A stretch of DNA of 64,000 nt from Hirschia sp964342355 (GTDB lineage Bacteria > Pseudomonadota > Alphaproteobacteria > Caulobacterales > Hyphomonadaceae), in NCBI GenBank assembly GCA_964342355.1, contig CAYFFG010000018.1, positions 1-64,000 on the forward strand, read 5' to 3'. This document shows, piece by piece, positions 7,660 through 16,865 of the stretch (the first letter of the stretch is position 1; every line of letters starts with the position of its first letter). The notes under the pieces were generated by a model. It searched no databases and had not been told where the DNA came from. It saw nothing but the letters and a program-made list of their open reading frames with translations. A program made the translations under genes and the position numbers.

Positions 7660-8850
7660 ATGCTGGAAGCATATATTTTTGATGGTTTGAGAAGCCCGTT
7701 TGGGCGTCATGCAGGTGCGTTGTCCGGCATCCGTCCCGACGACCTAGCTGCACAGGTTATGTCTGCAGTGGTTGCGCGGTCTGAACTGCCAAGTGATCGG
7801 ATCGAAGATGTTATCCTTGGTAACGTTTGCCAGTCCGGCGAGGACAGCCGAAATATTGCACGCTATGCGTCATTGCTGAGCGGCATTCGCGTCGAGGCGG
7901 GTGGCCTCACAGTGAACCGTTTGTGCGGTTCTGGTATGTCTGCGGTACTGGATGCCGCGCGCTGCGTAACTGTCGGCGACGCCGACCTGTACCTCGCTGG
8001 CGGTGTTGAAAGCATGACGCGCTCACCTTTCGTCGTGGCGAAATCTGAAAGCGCTTGGAACCGTGCACCAAAGATTTTTGATTCAGCGATCGGAACGCGT
8101 TTCCCAAATCCGCGCATTGCCGAAATGTTCGGTGAATACGCGATGCCAGAGACCGCTGATAATGTCGCCAAAGAGTATGAAATTGAACGCGACGCCTGTG
8201 ACGCGTTCGCATTCAACAGTCAGCAAAAGTTTGAAGCCGCGCGTGCCGATGGTTTTTTTGAAGGTGAGATTACACCGATCACGATCAAAGGTCGCAAAGG
8301 CAAGGAAACTATCGTTGATGTCGATGAGCATCCACGCCCCGAAACGTCCCTTGAGAAGATGTCCTCCCTGCGCACTCTCTATCAAGGTGGCGTGACGACT
8401 GCGGCAAATGCCTCCGGTGTCAACGATGGTGCTGCAGCACTTATGATCGGGTCAAAGTCACTCAAGGCTCAGCCGCGCGCGCGCATCGTGTCCGGTGCCG
8501 TCGCTGGTGCACCACCACGCATTATGGGCATTGGTCCGGCCTATGCTGTTCCTAAGGCATTGGAGCGTGCCGGTCTGACAATGAACGACATGGACCTGAT
8601 TGAAATCAATGAAGCATTCGCAAGCCAAGTTCTGTCTTGCTGTAAAGCGCTGGATTTGAATCCGAACGACGAACGTCTGAACCCGAATGGTGGTGCCATT
8701 GCAGTTGGTCACCCGCTTGGCGCGTCCGGTGGTCGGATTGTTCTGACAGCTCTGCGCCAGCTCGAACGCACCGGCTGCCGGTTTGCGTGCCTCTCCATGT
8801 GTATCGGGGTGGGCCAAGGCATCGCAATGATCATTGAGCGTCTGGACTAA
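7660..8850 (+). CDS. Thiolase (acetyl-CoA C-acyltransferase, PimB/PcaF-like)
   Basis: A 396-residue thiolase that splits a 3-oxoacyl-CoA with CoA to acetyl-CoA and a shortened acyl-CoA. Cys89 in NRLCGSGMSA is the acyl-accepting residue. His351 in GHPLGASG and Cys381 in SMCIGVGQG complete the active site. The start EAYIFDGLRSPFGRHAGALS resembles the beta-ketoadipyl-CoA and pimeloyl-CoA thiolase branch, so a dicarboxylyl-CoA substrate is plausible. An AGAGGA-type site precedes the ATG. It is the first gene of a run of six tightly spaced catabolic genes (thiolase, FadB-like, two acyl-CoA dehydrogenases, EtfB, EtfA). Confidence 0.9.
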   Translation: MLEAYIFDGLRSPFGRHAGALSGIRPDDLAAQVMSAVVARSELPSDRIEDVILGNVCQSGEDSRNIARYASLLSGIRVEAGGLTVNRLCGSGMSAVLDAARCVTVGDADLYLAGGVESMTRSPFVVAKSESAWNRAPKIFDSAIGTRFPNPRIAEMFGEYAMPETADNVAKEYEIERDACDAFAFNSQQKFEAARADGFFEGEITPITIKGRKGKETIVDVDEHPRPETSLEKMSSLRTLYQGGVTTAANASGVNDGAAALMIGSKSLKAQPRARIVSGAVAGAPPRIMGIGPAYAVPKALERAGLTMNDMDLIEINEAFASQVLSCCKALDLNPNDERLNPNGGAIAVGHPLGASGGRIVLTALRQLERTGCRFACLSMCIGVGQGIAMIIERLD

Positions 8851-8864
8851 AGGGTACTATTTCG

Positions 8865-10949
8865 ATGTCACATTCCGAAACACAAGCGGTGCGGACCGAG
8901 GTTGTTGGCAAGGCCGGGTTGATCATTCTGAATAACCCACCTGTCAATGCTTTGGGCCTTAAGCTTCGCGAAGGTATTGTAGATGCACTGAGTGAACTGA
9001 ATGGTGATGCAAATGTCGAAGCCATCGTCATTTATGGTGAAGGCAAAGCGATCTCTGCAGGCGCGGATATCACTGAATTTGGCAAAACGCCAAAGCTGCC
9101 AACGCTGCCCGAAGTTGTGAACGCGATCGAAACAAGCGAAAAGCCTGTTGCGACTGTCCTGCACGGTGTCGCCTTGGGTGGCGGCTTGGAGGTTTGCCTC
9201 GCGAGCCACGCGCGTGTGGCTTTGAAGGGTACCCAGCTTGGCCTTCCAGAAGTGACACTTGGCCTGTTGCCAGGCGCGGGTGGCACGCAGCGACTGACGC
9301 GTCTTGTTGATCTTGAAACTGCGATCGACCTGATCACAAGTGGGCGCAAGGTTGACGCAGCAAAGGCTCTTGAAATTGGTCTGGTGGATCAGATCGGTCA
9401 GGGCGCGCCGCGTGATGTAGCGCTGAAAGCGGCAAGCGACATCATTGAAGGCGACCTGAAAACACGCTTGACCGGCGAACTCACAGCTGAGATCGATGTC
9501 GATGTTCTCGCGGCAGCGCAGGAAAAATACGACCGTAAACGCCCGAAATTGATCGCTCCTATCAAAGCCGTCGAGGCCGCGTCGCACGCGGCAAAGCCAA
9601 TTCAAGAAGGCGCGAAGCTAGAACGTGAACTGTTCCTGGAACTGATGGAAAGCCCAGATCGTCAGGGTCTTATCCATGCCTTTAGCGCCGAACGCGCAAC
9701 GCGTCAGTTCCCAGAAGCCGGTGCACAGCCGCGCGCCTGCGACACAGCTGGTGTGATCGGTGGCGGCACCATGGGTGTCGGCATTGCGACCGCCATGCTC
9801 TTGGCTGGCATCACTGTCACGATCCTTGAAACTTCGACAGAACGTGCAGACAACGCTAAAGCAGCGATTGAGAAGAACCTCGCTGCAGCAGTAAAGCGTG
9901 GCAAACTCAGCGAGAAAGCTCGCGATGAGCGCCTTGCTTCATTGAGCGCGAGCGCTGACCTAACAGACCTTTCGTATGTCGATGTCGTTGTAGAAGCAGT
10001 GTTTGAAGATCTGGCTGTAAAGACTGAAATCTTCCAGAAGCTGGATAAAATCTGCAAGCCTGGCGCGGTTCTCGGCACGAACACATCTTACCTTGATGTG
10101 AACGATATTGCTGCAGCCACATCACGGCCAGAGTCGGTTGTTGGTCTGCATTTCTTCTCGCCTGCGCATATCATGCGACTGCTGGAAGTCGTGGTTGCAG
10201 ACAAAACCGCAGATGACGTTGTCGCTACTGCATTGGCAATGGCCGCGCGCATGAAAAAAGTTGCGGTGCGTTCTGGTGTCTGCGATGGCTTTATCGGCAA
10301 CCGCATTCTGGCACACTACCGCAAGGTCGCTGACTATTTGCTGTTGGACGGTAACTCCTTTGAGCAAGTCGACAAAGCGCTTGAAGACTTTGGCTTTGCA
10401 ATGGGGCCATTTGCCGTGGGCGACTTGGCCGGTCTGGATATCGGCTGGGCGACCCGCAAACGCAAAGCGCCGACCCGTCCTGCTGAAGAGCGTTATGTGA
10501 CCATTGCGGATCATATCTGCGAAAACGGTTGGTTCGGACGTAAAACCGGTCGCGGCTACTACCTTTACGGCGACAGTAAAACGCGCGAAGTTAACCCTGA
10601 TGTTGTTGAAATCATTGAGCAAGTTCGTTCTGCTGAAGGTATCGAGCCACGCGCGGTTTCCGATGAAGAAATCGTTTCTCGATATATGACAGCCATGATT
10701 TCTGAGGCCGCTCGCGTGGTTGAAGAGGGCATCGCATTACGCCCAATCGACGTCGATGCAGTCTTCCTGTTCGGCTACGGCTTCCCGCGTCATCTTGGTG
10801 GGCCATTGAACTATGCAGACCGCGTGGGCGCCGCCCAGCTGGTTGCACAAATTGAAACCTATGCAAAAGAAGACCCGCATTATTGGCAAGTGCCATCACT
10901 GCTTCAAAAGCTGGCGGATTCTAACGGCAGTTTTGCCGATCTAAACTAA
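8865..10949 (+). CDS. Bifunctional enoyl-CoA hydratase / 3-hydroxyacyl-CoA dehydrogenase (FadB/PimF-like)
   Basis: A 694-residue fusion enzyme for the second and third steps of beta-oxidation. The crotonase domain covers about residues 1-190, with Glu109 in GGGLEVCLASH and Glu129 in GLPEVTLGLLPGAGG as the expected catalytic acids. The NAD-binding domain starts at GVIGGGTMGVGIA (about 296-308). GLHFFSPAH carries the catalytic His of the dehydrogenase, and a C-terminal 3HCDH domain follows. The length fits the monofunctional-operon FadB/FadJ group and PimF. It starts 14 bp after the thiolase stop and 11 bp before the next gene. Confidence 0.92.
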   Translation: MSHSETQAVRTEVVGKAGLIILNNPPVNALGLKLREGIVDALSELNGDANVEAIVIYGEGKAISAGADITEFGKTPKLPTLPEVVNAIETSEKPVATVLHGVALGGGLEVCLASHARVALKGTQLGLPEVTLGLLPGAGGTQRLTRLVDLETAIDLITSGRKVDAAKALEIGLVDQIGQGAPRDVALKAASDIIEGDLKTRLTGELTAEIDVDVLAAAQEKYDRKRPKLIAPIKAVEAASHAAKPIQEGAKLERELFLELMESPDRQGLIHAFSAERATRQFPEAGAQPRACDTAGVIGGGTMGVGIATAMLLAGITVTILETSTERADNAKAAIEKNLAAAVKRGKLSEKARDERLASLSASADLTDLSYVDVVVEAVFEDLAVKTEIFQKLDKICKPGAVLGTNTSYLDVNDIAAATSRPESVVGLHFFSPAHIMRLLEVVVADKTADDVVATALAMAARMKKVAVRSGVCDGFIGNRILAHYRKVADYLLLDGNSFEQVDKALEDFGFAMGPFAVGDLAGLDIGWATRKRKAPTRPAEERYVTIADHICENGWFGRKTGRGYYLYGDSKTREVNPDVVEIIEQVRSAEGIEPRAVSDEEIVSRYMTAMISEAARVVEEGIALRPIDVDAVFLFGYGFPRHLGGPLNYADRVGAAQLVAQIETYAKEDPHYWQVPSLLQKLADSNGSFADLN

Positions 10950-10960
10950 AGAGGCTCGCA

Positions 10961-12145
10961 ATGGATCTTGAATTCAACGAAACGGAACTCGCATTTCGCG
11001 ATGAGGTTCGCGCCTTTATGCGGTCCGAGTTGCCGGAAGATATTTCTCGCAAGGTGATTTCCGGTAACGAGCTGACGCGCGATGAATATATGCATTGGCA
11101 AGCGATTTTGAACGCCAAGGGTTGGCTGGCCACGACGTGGGAAGAAGAATATGGCGGCCCAGGTTGGGATGCCGTGCAACGCCACATTTTCTCAGAAGAG
11201 TCCGCCCTTCACGGTGCGCCGCGCATGCCACCGTTTGGTCTTGCAATGTTGGGGCCAGTTCTCATCAAATTCGGAACTGAAGAGCAAAAATCCACGTTGC
11301 TTCCGCGCATTTTGGACGGGTCGGACTGGTGGTGCCAGGGCTTCTCCGAGCCAGGTGCAGGGTCTGATCTGGCCAGCATGAAAATGCGTGCTGAGCGGGA
11401 CGGGGATGAATATGTCCTGAACGGTCAGAAAACCTGGACAACTCTTGGTCAATACGCCAACAAAATTTTCTGTCTCGTGCGGACTGCATCAGAAGGCAAG
11501 CCACAGGCAAGCATTAGCTTCTTGCTCGTTGATTTGGACACAGCTGGCGTTGATATGCGCCCAATTCGTCTGATTGACGGTGGATATGAGGTCAACGAGG
11601 TCTTCTTCACAGACGTCCGCGTGCCAGCTGAAAACCTGGTTGGCAACGAAAACGAAGGCTGGACGATCGCGAAATACCTGCTGACCCACGAGCGCACCAA
11701 CATCGCTGGGGTTGGGTTCTCGATCATGGATCTTGAACGCTACAAGACGCTGGCGCAGGAAATCAAACGTGACGGAATGCAACTGTCAGATCACCCAATT
11801 TATGCAGCGCGCGCTGCGGCAATTGAAGCTGATCTGGAAGCACTGCGCATTACGAACCTGCGCATTCTCGCGGAAACACGGGATGGATCTGCTGGTGGTG
11901 TTGGCAGCTCGATGTTGAAACTCAAGGGCACGCAAGTACGTCAAAAGCTTCAGGATCTCTATCGCTCGGCCGTTGGCCCTCGCGCAGCGACGCTCTCAAG
12001 CGGCCTGTCTCACAACAAAATGTCTGTACCTTACGACGCTGGTCAAGCGGCGCAGGTCTACTTCCTACATCGCAAGCTGTCGATATTTGGCGGCTCAAAT
12101 GAAATTCAACGCAACATCGTTGCCAAAGAAATGTTCCGGGACTAA
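10961..12145 (+). CDS. Acyl-CoA dehydrogenase, large-subunit type (PimC-like)
   Basis: A 394-residue FAD enzyme that introduces the alpha-beta double bond into an acyl-CoA and passes the electrons to ETF. Visible family motifs include NAKGWLATTWEEEYGGPGWD, WWCQGFSEPGAGSDLAS (FAD/substrate site), YVLNGQKTWTT, and FGGSNEIQRNIVAKEMF at the C-terminus. The order of domains and the start MDLEFNETELAFRDEVRAFM match PimC, the large subunit of pimeloyl-CoA dehydrogenase. The gene is followed four bases later by a smaller, diverged dehydrogenase, as in the pim operon of Rhodopseudomonas. Confidence 0.9.
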   Translation: MDLEFNETELAFRDEVRAFMRSELPEDISRKVISGNELTRDEYMHWQAILNAKGWLATTWEEEYGGPGWDAVQRHIFSEESALHGAPRMPPFGLAMLGPVLIKFGTEEQKSTLLPRILDGSDWWCQGFSEPGAGSDLASMKMRAERDGDEYVLNGQKTWTTLGQYANKIFCLVRTASEGKPQASISFLLVDLDTAGVDMRPIRLIDGGYEVNEVFFTDVRVPAENLVGNENEGWTIAKYLLTHERTNIAGVGFSIMDLERYKTLAQEIKRDGMQLSDHPIYAARAAAIEADLEALRITNLRILAETRDGSAGGVGSSMLKLKGTQVRQKLQDLYRSAVGPRAATLSSGLSHNKMSVPYDAGQAAQVYFLHRKLSIFGGSNEIQRNIVAKEMFRD

Positions 12146-12149
12146 TTCG

Positions 12150-13232
12150 ATGGACTTTAATCTTTCCGAAGATCACAAACTTTTGTCCAATACGTTGAAC
12201 CGTTTTTTGGGCGATAACTACGACATTGAGAAGCGCAACGAAGCCGGCTTCACAGCACCTTACCACCTTCAAGACACGTGGAACGGTCTTGCCGAACTTG
12301 GTGTGATCGGCGCTCTTGTCAGTGAAGAAAAAGGCGGTTTTGGCGGTAGCGCTGAAGATATCTCCGTTGTTTTTGAAGAGCTTGGGCGCAGCCTGTGTGT
12401 GGAACCAATGCTGGGCACGCTTTTGGCGCTGCGTGTGCTTTCTGACCACGGTCAGGATGAGCGTGTAGAGCAAATCATTTCCGGTGAATCTCGCGCCGCA
12501 CTCGCGGTCTATGAACCGAATATGAGTTGCGATTTGTCCGCTATGGAAGCCACTGCAGTTGAGCAAGACGGCGTTTGGCGTCTGAACGGGCGCAAATCCG
12601 CAATCTACGGTGCGCCTGGTTCTGATTTTGTTGTGGTTGCGGCTAAGACAGAATCCGGTACAGGACTGTTTTTTCTGGAAAATCCAGTTCTGATCTGCGC
12701 GGCCATGGTCGATGGCGGCGGCGTTGCTGATCTGGTTATGGAAAATACGGCTGCTGAATGCCTTGCTTTGGATGCTGAGGCCTCTTTGACAAGCGCCCTT
12801 GATCTGGGTCGCATTGCGCTTTGCGCAGAAGCGGTAGGTGCCATGTCTGCTCTGCAAGATCTCACTGTGGATTACCTCAAGCAACGAAAACAATTTGGCA
12901 CTACACTGAGCAGCTTCCAGGCGCTTCAGCACCGCGCGGTGAATATGCAAATCGAGATTGAGCAATGCCGCTCGATTGTGATCTCCGCTGTTGGCCAATT
13001 CGGTCAGCCCGGGGGCGAGCGAAATGTTTCCATGGCGAAAAACCTGATTGGACGCGCGGGCAGATTGATGTCGGAAGAGTCCATTCAGTTGCATGGCGGC
13101 ATTGGCATGACCTGGGAATACCCTGGTGCGCACTTCGCCAAGCGTCTGGTGATGATTGACCACCAGTTGGGCGATCAAAACGATCATGCCATGCGCCTGA
13201 TTGCGACGGGCGCGAAGCAGCTAGTGGATTGA
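12150..13232 (+). CDS. Acyl-CoA dehydrogenase, small-subunit type (PimD-like)
   Basis: A 360-residue acyl-CoA dehydrogenase homologue. It begins MDFNLSEDHKLLSNTLNRFL, as PimD proteins do, and ends with the family block SIQLHGGIGMTWEYPGAHFA, in which the Glu of TWEYP is the probable catalytic base. The mid-region FAD motif is weak (MSCDLSAMEATA in place of PGAGSD). This supports a partner subunit in a heteromeric enzyme with the preceding gene. The ATG at 12150 is 4 bp after the previous stop; a longer frame upstream only overlaps that gene. Heteromer formation is inferred from the pim precedent. Confidence 0.88.
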   Translation: MDFNLSEDHKLLSNTLNRFLGDNYDIEKRNEAGFTAPYHLQDTWNGLAELGVIGALVSEEKGGFGGSAEDISVVFEELGRSLCVEPMLGTLLALRVLSDHGQDERVEQIISGESRAALAVYEPNMSCDLSAMEATAVEQDGVWRLNGRKSAIYGAPGSDFVVVAAKTESGTGLFFLENPVLICAAMVDGGGVADLVMENTAAECLALDAEASLTSALDLGRIALCAEAVGAMSALQDLTVDYLKQRKQFGTTLSSFQALQHRAVNMQIEIEQCRSIVISAVGQFGQPGGERNVSMAKNLIGRAGRLMSEESIQLHGGIGMTWEYPGAHFAKRLVMIDHQLGDQNDHAMRLIATGAKQLVD

Positions 13233-13280
13233 AAATAAACAAATATTTACGAATGTGAAACAGCTCAGAGAGAACGCATC

Positions 13281-14039
13281 ATGAAGGCCTTGGTACCTGT
13301 CAAACGCGTGATTGACTACAACGTAAAGGTTCGCGTTAAGGCGGACAGGAGCGGTGTGGATCTCGCGAATGTAAAAATGTCTATGAACCCCTTCGACGAA
13401 ATTGCAGTCGAAGAAGCCATCCGCCTGAAAGAGGCCGGAAAAGTAGACGAAATCGTTGCCGTTTCCATTGGAGTGAAACAGGCGCAGGAGACTCTTCGCA
13501 CTGCGCTTGCGATGGGGGCAGACCGCGCCATTTTGGTTGTGGCGGCAGACGACGTGCATGCTGACATTGAACCGCTTGCGGTTGCGAAAATCCTGAAAGC
13601 CATCGTGGATGAAGAACAGCCGGGTCTGGTTCTTTGCGGCAAACAGGCGATCGACAACGACATGAACGCCACCGGCCAGATGCTGTCTGCACTGCTGGGC
13701 TGGTCACAAGCGACCTTTGCCTCTGAAGTTGATGTCGAAGGCGACCGCGCCAAGATCACCCGCGAGGTGGATGGTGGTCTTCAGACCATCACTGTGAAGA
13801 TGCCCGCGATTGTCACGGTTGACCTGCGTCTGAACGAACCGCGCTATGCCTCCCTGCCAAACATCATGAAGGCAAAGAAAAAGCCTTTGGATGAAAAGAG
13901 CGCAGCGGATTACGGCGTCGATGTTTCCCCACGTCTGGAAGTGATCAAAACCTCTGAACCGGAAGCACGTTCTGCTGGTATCACCGTTGGCTCCGTGGAT
14001 GAGCTGATCGAGAAACTCAAAGAAGCGGGGGCTGTGTAA
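13281..14039 (+). CDS. etfB: Electron transfer flavoprotein, beta subunit
   Basis: A 252-residue ETF beta subunit, which binds AMP and with EtfA carries electrons from acyl-CoA dehydrogenases. Signature regions are MKALVPVKRVIDYNVKVRVK at the start, MNPFDEIAVEEAIRLKE, and LVLCGKQAIDNDMNATGQML. The stop codon overlaps the etfA start (TAATG), so the subunits are translationally coupled. A GAGAGAAC site precedes the ATG. The upstream 48 bp after the dehydrogenase are AT rich with no clear terminator, so it is probably in the same transcript. Confidence 0.95.
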   Translation: MKALVPVKRVIDYNVKVRVKADRSGVDLANVKMSMNPFDEIAVEEAIRLKEAGKVDEIVAVSIGVKQAQETLRTALAMGADRAILVVAADDVHADIEPLAVAKILKAIVDEEQPGLVLCGKQAIDNDMNATGQMLSALLGWSQATFASEVDVEGDRAKITREVDGGLQTITVKMPAIVTVDLRLNEPRYASLPNIMKAKKKPLDEKSAADYGVDVSPRLEVIKTSEPEARSAGITVGSVDELIEKLKEAGAV

Positions 14040-14965
14040 TGGCTGTACTTCTTCTGGCGGAAGTCACTGGCGGCGAGTTGGCGATGGACGCGACCGCAAA
14101 AGCAGTAACTGCAGCGCAAGCGCTGGGTGACGTGACGGTTCTGGCGGCTGGCGCTTCTGCGGCAGCAGCGGGCGACGCGGCGGCGAAAATCGCAGGCGTG
14201 TCCAAGGTTCTGGTTGCGGAAGACGCTTCCTTGGGTCACCGCTTGGCGGAACCAACAGCGGCTTTGATCGCATCCCTGGCGGGCGACTACGAGCACATCG
14301 TTGCTCCTGCGACCACAGACGCAAAAAACATCCTGCCCCGCGTTGCGGCACTTCTGGATGTGATGATCATCTCTGACGCAACGGCTGTTGTGGACGGCGC
14401 GACTTTCGAGCGTCCGATCTACGCAGGCAACGCGATCCAGACCATGAAATCATCTGACGCGAAGAAGGTCATAACCTTCCGGACTGCAAACTTTGACGCA
14501 GCGGGCGAAGGCGGTTCTGCTTCCGTGGAAACCATCTCGGCAGCTGACAACCCAGGTCTGTCTGAGTGGGTTGAAAACAAGGTTGCCAAAAGCGATCGTC
14601 CAGAGCTGACTTCTGCGGGCATCGTGGTTTCTGGCGGTCGGGGTGTTGGGTCTGAAGAAGACTTTGCACTGATCGAAACGCTGGCGGACAAACTGGGTGC
14701 GGCCGTTGGCGCGTCCCGTGCGGCGGTGGATTCAGGCTATGCGGCGAATGATCTGCAGGTCGGTCAGACCGGCAAGGTCGTGGCGCCAGAACTTTACGTC
14801 GCGGTGGGCATCTCCGGTGCGATCCAGCATTTGGCGGGAATGAAGGATTCCAAGGTGATCGTCGCGATCAACAAGGATGAAGAAGCCCCTATCTTCCAAG
14901 TCGCAGACTTCGGACTAGTCGCAGACCTCTTCGATGCCGTGCCAGAACTCACTCAAAAGCTCTGA
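14039..14965 (+). CDS. etfA: Electron transfer flavoprotein, alpha subunit
   Basis: A 308-residue ETF alpha subunit. The N-terminal half is Ala rich; the C-terminal FAD domain shows SGGRGVGSEEDFALIETLAD, GASRAAVDSGY, QVGQTGKVVAPELYVAVGIS and INKDEEAPIFQVADFGLVAD. It accepts electrons from the two upstream dehydrogenases through FAD and passes them to ETF-ubiquinone oxidoreductase, encoded at 18319-19971. A dedicated ETF on a plasmid keeps the pathway self-contained, although the chromosome should have its own copy. Confidence 0.95.
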   Translation: MAVLLLAEVTGGELAMDATAKAVTAAQALGDVTVLAAGASAAAAGDAAAKIAGVSKVLVAEDASLGHRLAEPTAALIASLAGDYEHIVAPATTDAKNILPRVAALLDVMIISDATAVVDGATFERPIYAGNAIQTMKSSDAKKVITFRTANFDAAGEGGSASVETISAADNPGLSEWVENKVAKSDRPELTSAGIVVSGGRGVGSEEDFALIETLADKLGAAVGASRAAVDSGYAANDLQVGQTGKVVAPELYVAVGISGAIQHLAGMKDSKVIVAINKDEEAPIFQVADFGLVADLFDAVPELTQKL

Positions 14966-15150
14966 AGCTTGGAGGCCAAGATTAATAGAATTTTGCCGGC
15001 TTTTTATCCAATCAAAGCGATTGAAGGTCGGCGAATACCAAGGTGATGCGCACCTCAGAAAGAGAACTTCGCATCACCAACATTTATACCAGTGCGTTGC
15101 GCTCCGCATAAGTAAAGAGCGTTCAAACAATGTCTATCGGGAGAGAGACC

Positions 15151-16155
15151 ATGAACATAAAACTAGCACTGAGTGGTGTTGTAATGATGGCCTTTGCGAC
15201 GGAAGCCGCGGCCACGGAATGGAATGTATCCGTATGGGGTAAGCGCCGTCCTTTCACAGAGCACATCGAAAAACTGAGTGAACTCGTGTCGGCGAAAACC
15301 AACGGTGAGTTCACTATGAATATTTCCTACGGTGGTTTGTCCAAGAACCGCGACAACCTCGACGGTATCTCTATTGGTGCCTTCGAAATGGCGCAGTTCT
15401 GCGCGGGTTATCACCCTGACAAAAACCCAACAATCACAGCACTTGAACTGCCATTCCTCGGCATTGGCTCTCTTGAAGAAGAGATTGCCGTTTCCATGGC
15501 CGTTTACAACCACCCATCCACCATCGAAGATCTTGCACGTTGGAACGCAAAGCTGGTCATGCCAAGCCCAATGCCGCAGTATAACCTAGTTGGTGTTGGT
15601 GAAGCACCGAGCTCTCTGGACGATTTTGAAGGCATGCGCATCCGTGCGACTGGCGGTATCGGCCAGGCTTTCTCTGAAATCGGTGCGGTACCAACCTCTG
15701 TGACAGCGACCGAAGCATACAATGCGATGCAATCCGGCGTTGTGGACAGCGTTGCCTTCGCTGAACACGCGCATATCGCATACCGCATTCTGGAAAACGG
15801 TGACTGGTGGACAACCAACCTGAACCCAGGCGTTGTGAACTGCCCGGTTGTGGTGAACATAGACGCATATGATGCATTGTCTGATGCGCACCGCGAAGCG
15901 CTGGATTCCTCTATCGATGAGGCTCTGCAGCACTACTTGGCAGAATACGCCAAGATCTTTGACCGTTGGGACGCCGCAATGACAGAATACGGCATCGAGC
16001 CAGTGACATTCTCTGATGAACAAGCCAATGCTTTCCGCGAAATGGCCGCTGGTCCAGTGCGCGACGCATGGCTTGAGAAAATGTCTTCTATCAACGTACC
16101 AGGACAGGAGCTGATCGATCTGATCAACGCGACACTGTCTGAGGTTCGTCAGTAA
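15151..16155 (+). CDS. dctP: TRAP transporter solute-binding protein (DctP family)
   Basis: A 334-residue periplasmic binding protein. A signal peptide is clear (MNIKLALSGVVMMAFATEAA, cleavage near ATA-TEW), followed by the DctP fold. GMRIRATGGIGQAFSEIGAV contains the Arg that usually grips the substrate carboxylate, and TEAYNAMQSGVVDSVAFAE follows. ATG 15151 is preferred over an in-frame ATG at 15130 because it follows GGGAGAGAGACC. The gene starts 185 bp after etfA and probably has its own promoter there. Placement beside a CoA-transferase and beta-oxidation genes suggests it binds the carboxylate substrate of the pathway. Confidence 0.9.
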   Translation: MNIKLALSGVVMMAFATEAAATEWNVSVWGKRRPFTEHIEKLSELVSAKTNGEFTMNISYGGLSKNRDNLDGISIGAFEMAQFCAGYHPDKNPTITALELPFLGIGSLEEEIAVSMAVYNHPSTIEDLARWNAKLVMPSPMPQYNLVGVGEAPSSLDDFEGMRIRATGGIGQAFSEIGAVPTSVTATEAYNAMQSGVVDSVAFAEHAHIAYRILENGDWWTTNLNPGVVNCPVVVNIDAYDALSDAHREALDSSIDEALQHYLAEYAKIFDRWDAAMTEYGIEPVTFSDEQANAFREMAAGPVRDAWLEKMSSINVPGQELIDLINATLSEVRQ

Positions 16156-16171
16156 AACGTCAACCCTGATC

Positions 16172-16204
16172 GCCAGCTCGTTTTAACGGGCTGGCAATTT
16201 TTTT
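16172..16204 (+). terminator. Terminator-like hairpin between dctP and dctQ
   Basis: GCCAGCTCG (16172-16180) pairs with CGGGCTGGC (16187-16195) around six bases and is followed by AATTTTTTT. In TRAP operons such a hairpin after dctP limits read-through, so the binding protein is made in excess over the membrane subunits. Confidence 0.75.
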
Positions 16205-16221
16205 ATGAAGGGGAAACTCTC

Positions 16222-16854
16222 ATGGCAGGCTCAGCTTCTGTTCTGGAAGATCACTCACTGTTAAGTCGGTTAGACCGAACTCTCAATTTCACTGAGCGTC
16301 AGTTGGCTATCGTCTGCGGTCTGGCGACGTTGTCATTGATGCTTCTTGCAACGGTTTCCGTGGCAGGGCGCATGTTCTTTAACGCACCGCTTCCAGGCTA
16401 TATCGATTGGATTGAGCAGATCATGCCAGTGATTGCCTTCATGGCAATTTCATACACGCAGCGCGACGGTGGCCATATCCGTATGGACATTCTCGTTGGC
16501 CGGTTGCGTGGTCGGGTTTTGTGGCTTTTCGAATTGGTGACAACGATTGCCATTTTCATCCTCGTCATCGCGCTGATTTATGGGTCATGGGCGCATTTCG
16601 AAAGAAGTTTCGATTTCGCACGTCCAATGTGGAGCAATGACAGCTCCATCGATATTTCCCTGCCGCTTTGGCCTGCCAAACTCTTGGCGCCAGTGGCCTT
16701 TTCTGTGCTTGCCTTGCGGCTGGTCCTGCAAATCTACGCTTACGGCAAAGCCTTCTTCCTAAACATAAGCGAACCAATCGCAATACCGTTGGTTCAAAGC
16801 GCTGCAGAACAAGCCGCTGAAGAAGCGAAGCATGTTTCTGGCAGCCAAACGTAG
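16222..16854 (+). CDS. dctQ: TRAP transporter small membrane subunit (DctQ family)
   Basis: A 210-residue inner-membrane protein with four predicted hydrophobic segments (around residues 30-50, 60-80, 105-125 and 150-175 by eye). It carries the DctQ-type stretch YIDWIEQIMPVIAFMAISYT followed by RDGGHIRMDIL. It forms the membrane complex with DctM and gives Na+-driven uptake with DctP. The start has a GAAGGGGAAACTCTC ribosome site. Its stop is directly followed by the dctM start region. Confidence 0.88.
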   Translation: MAGSASVLEDHSLLSRLDRTLNFTERQLAIVCGLATLSLMLLATVSVAGRMFFNAPLPGYIDWIEQIMPVIAFMAISYTQRDGGHIRMDILVGRLRGRVLWLFELVTTIAIFILVIALIYGSWAHFERSFDFARPMWSNDSSIDISLPLWPAKLLAPVAFSVLALRLVLQIYAYGKAFFLNISEPIAIPLVQSAAEQAAEEAKHVSGSQT

Positions 16855-16865
16855 TGAGACTACTT

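Noticed and set aside
11922..13187. 421-codon minus-strand frame
   Set aside because: Antisense to the PimD-like dehydrogenase; no ribosome site or recognisable protein features.
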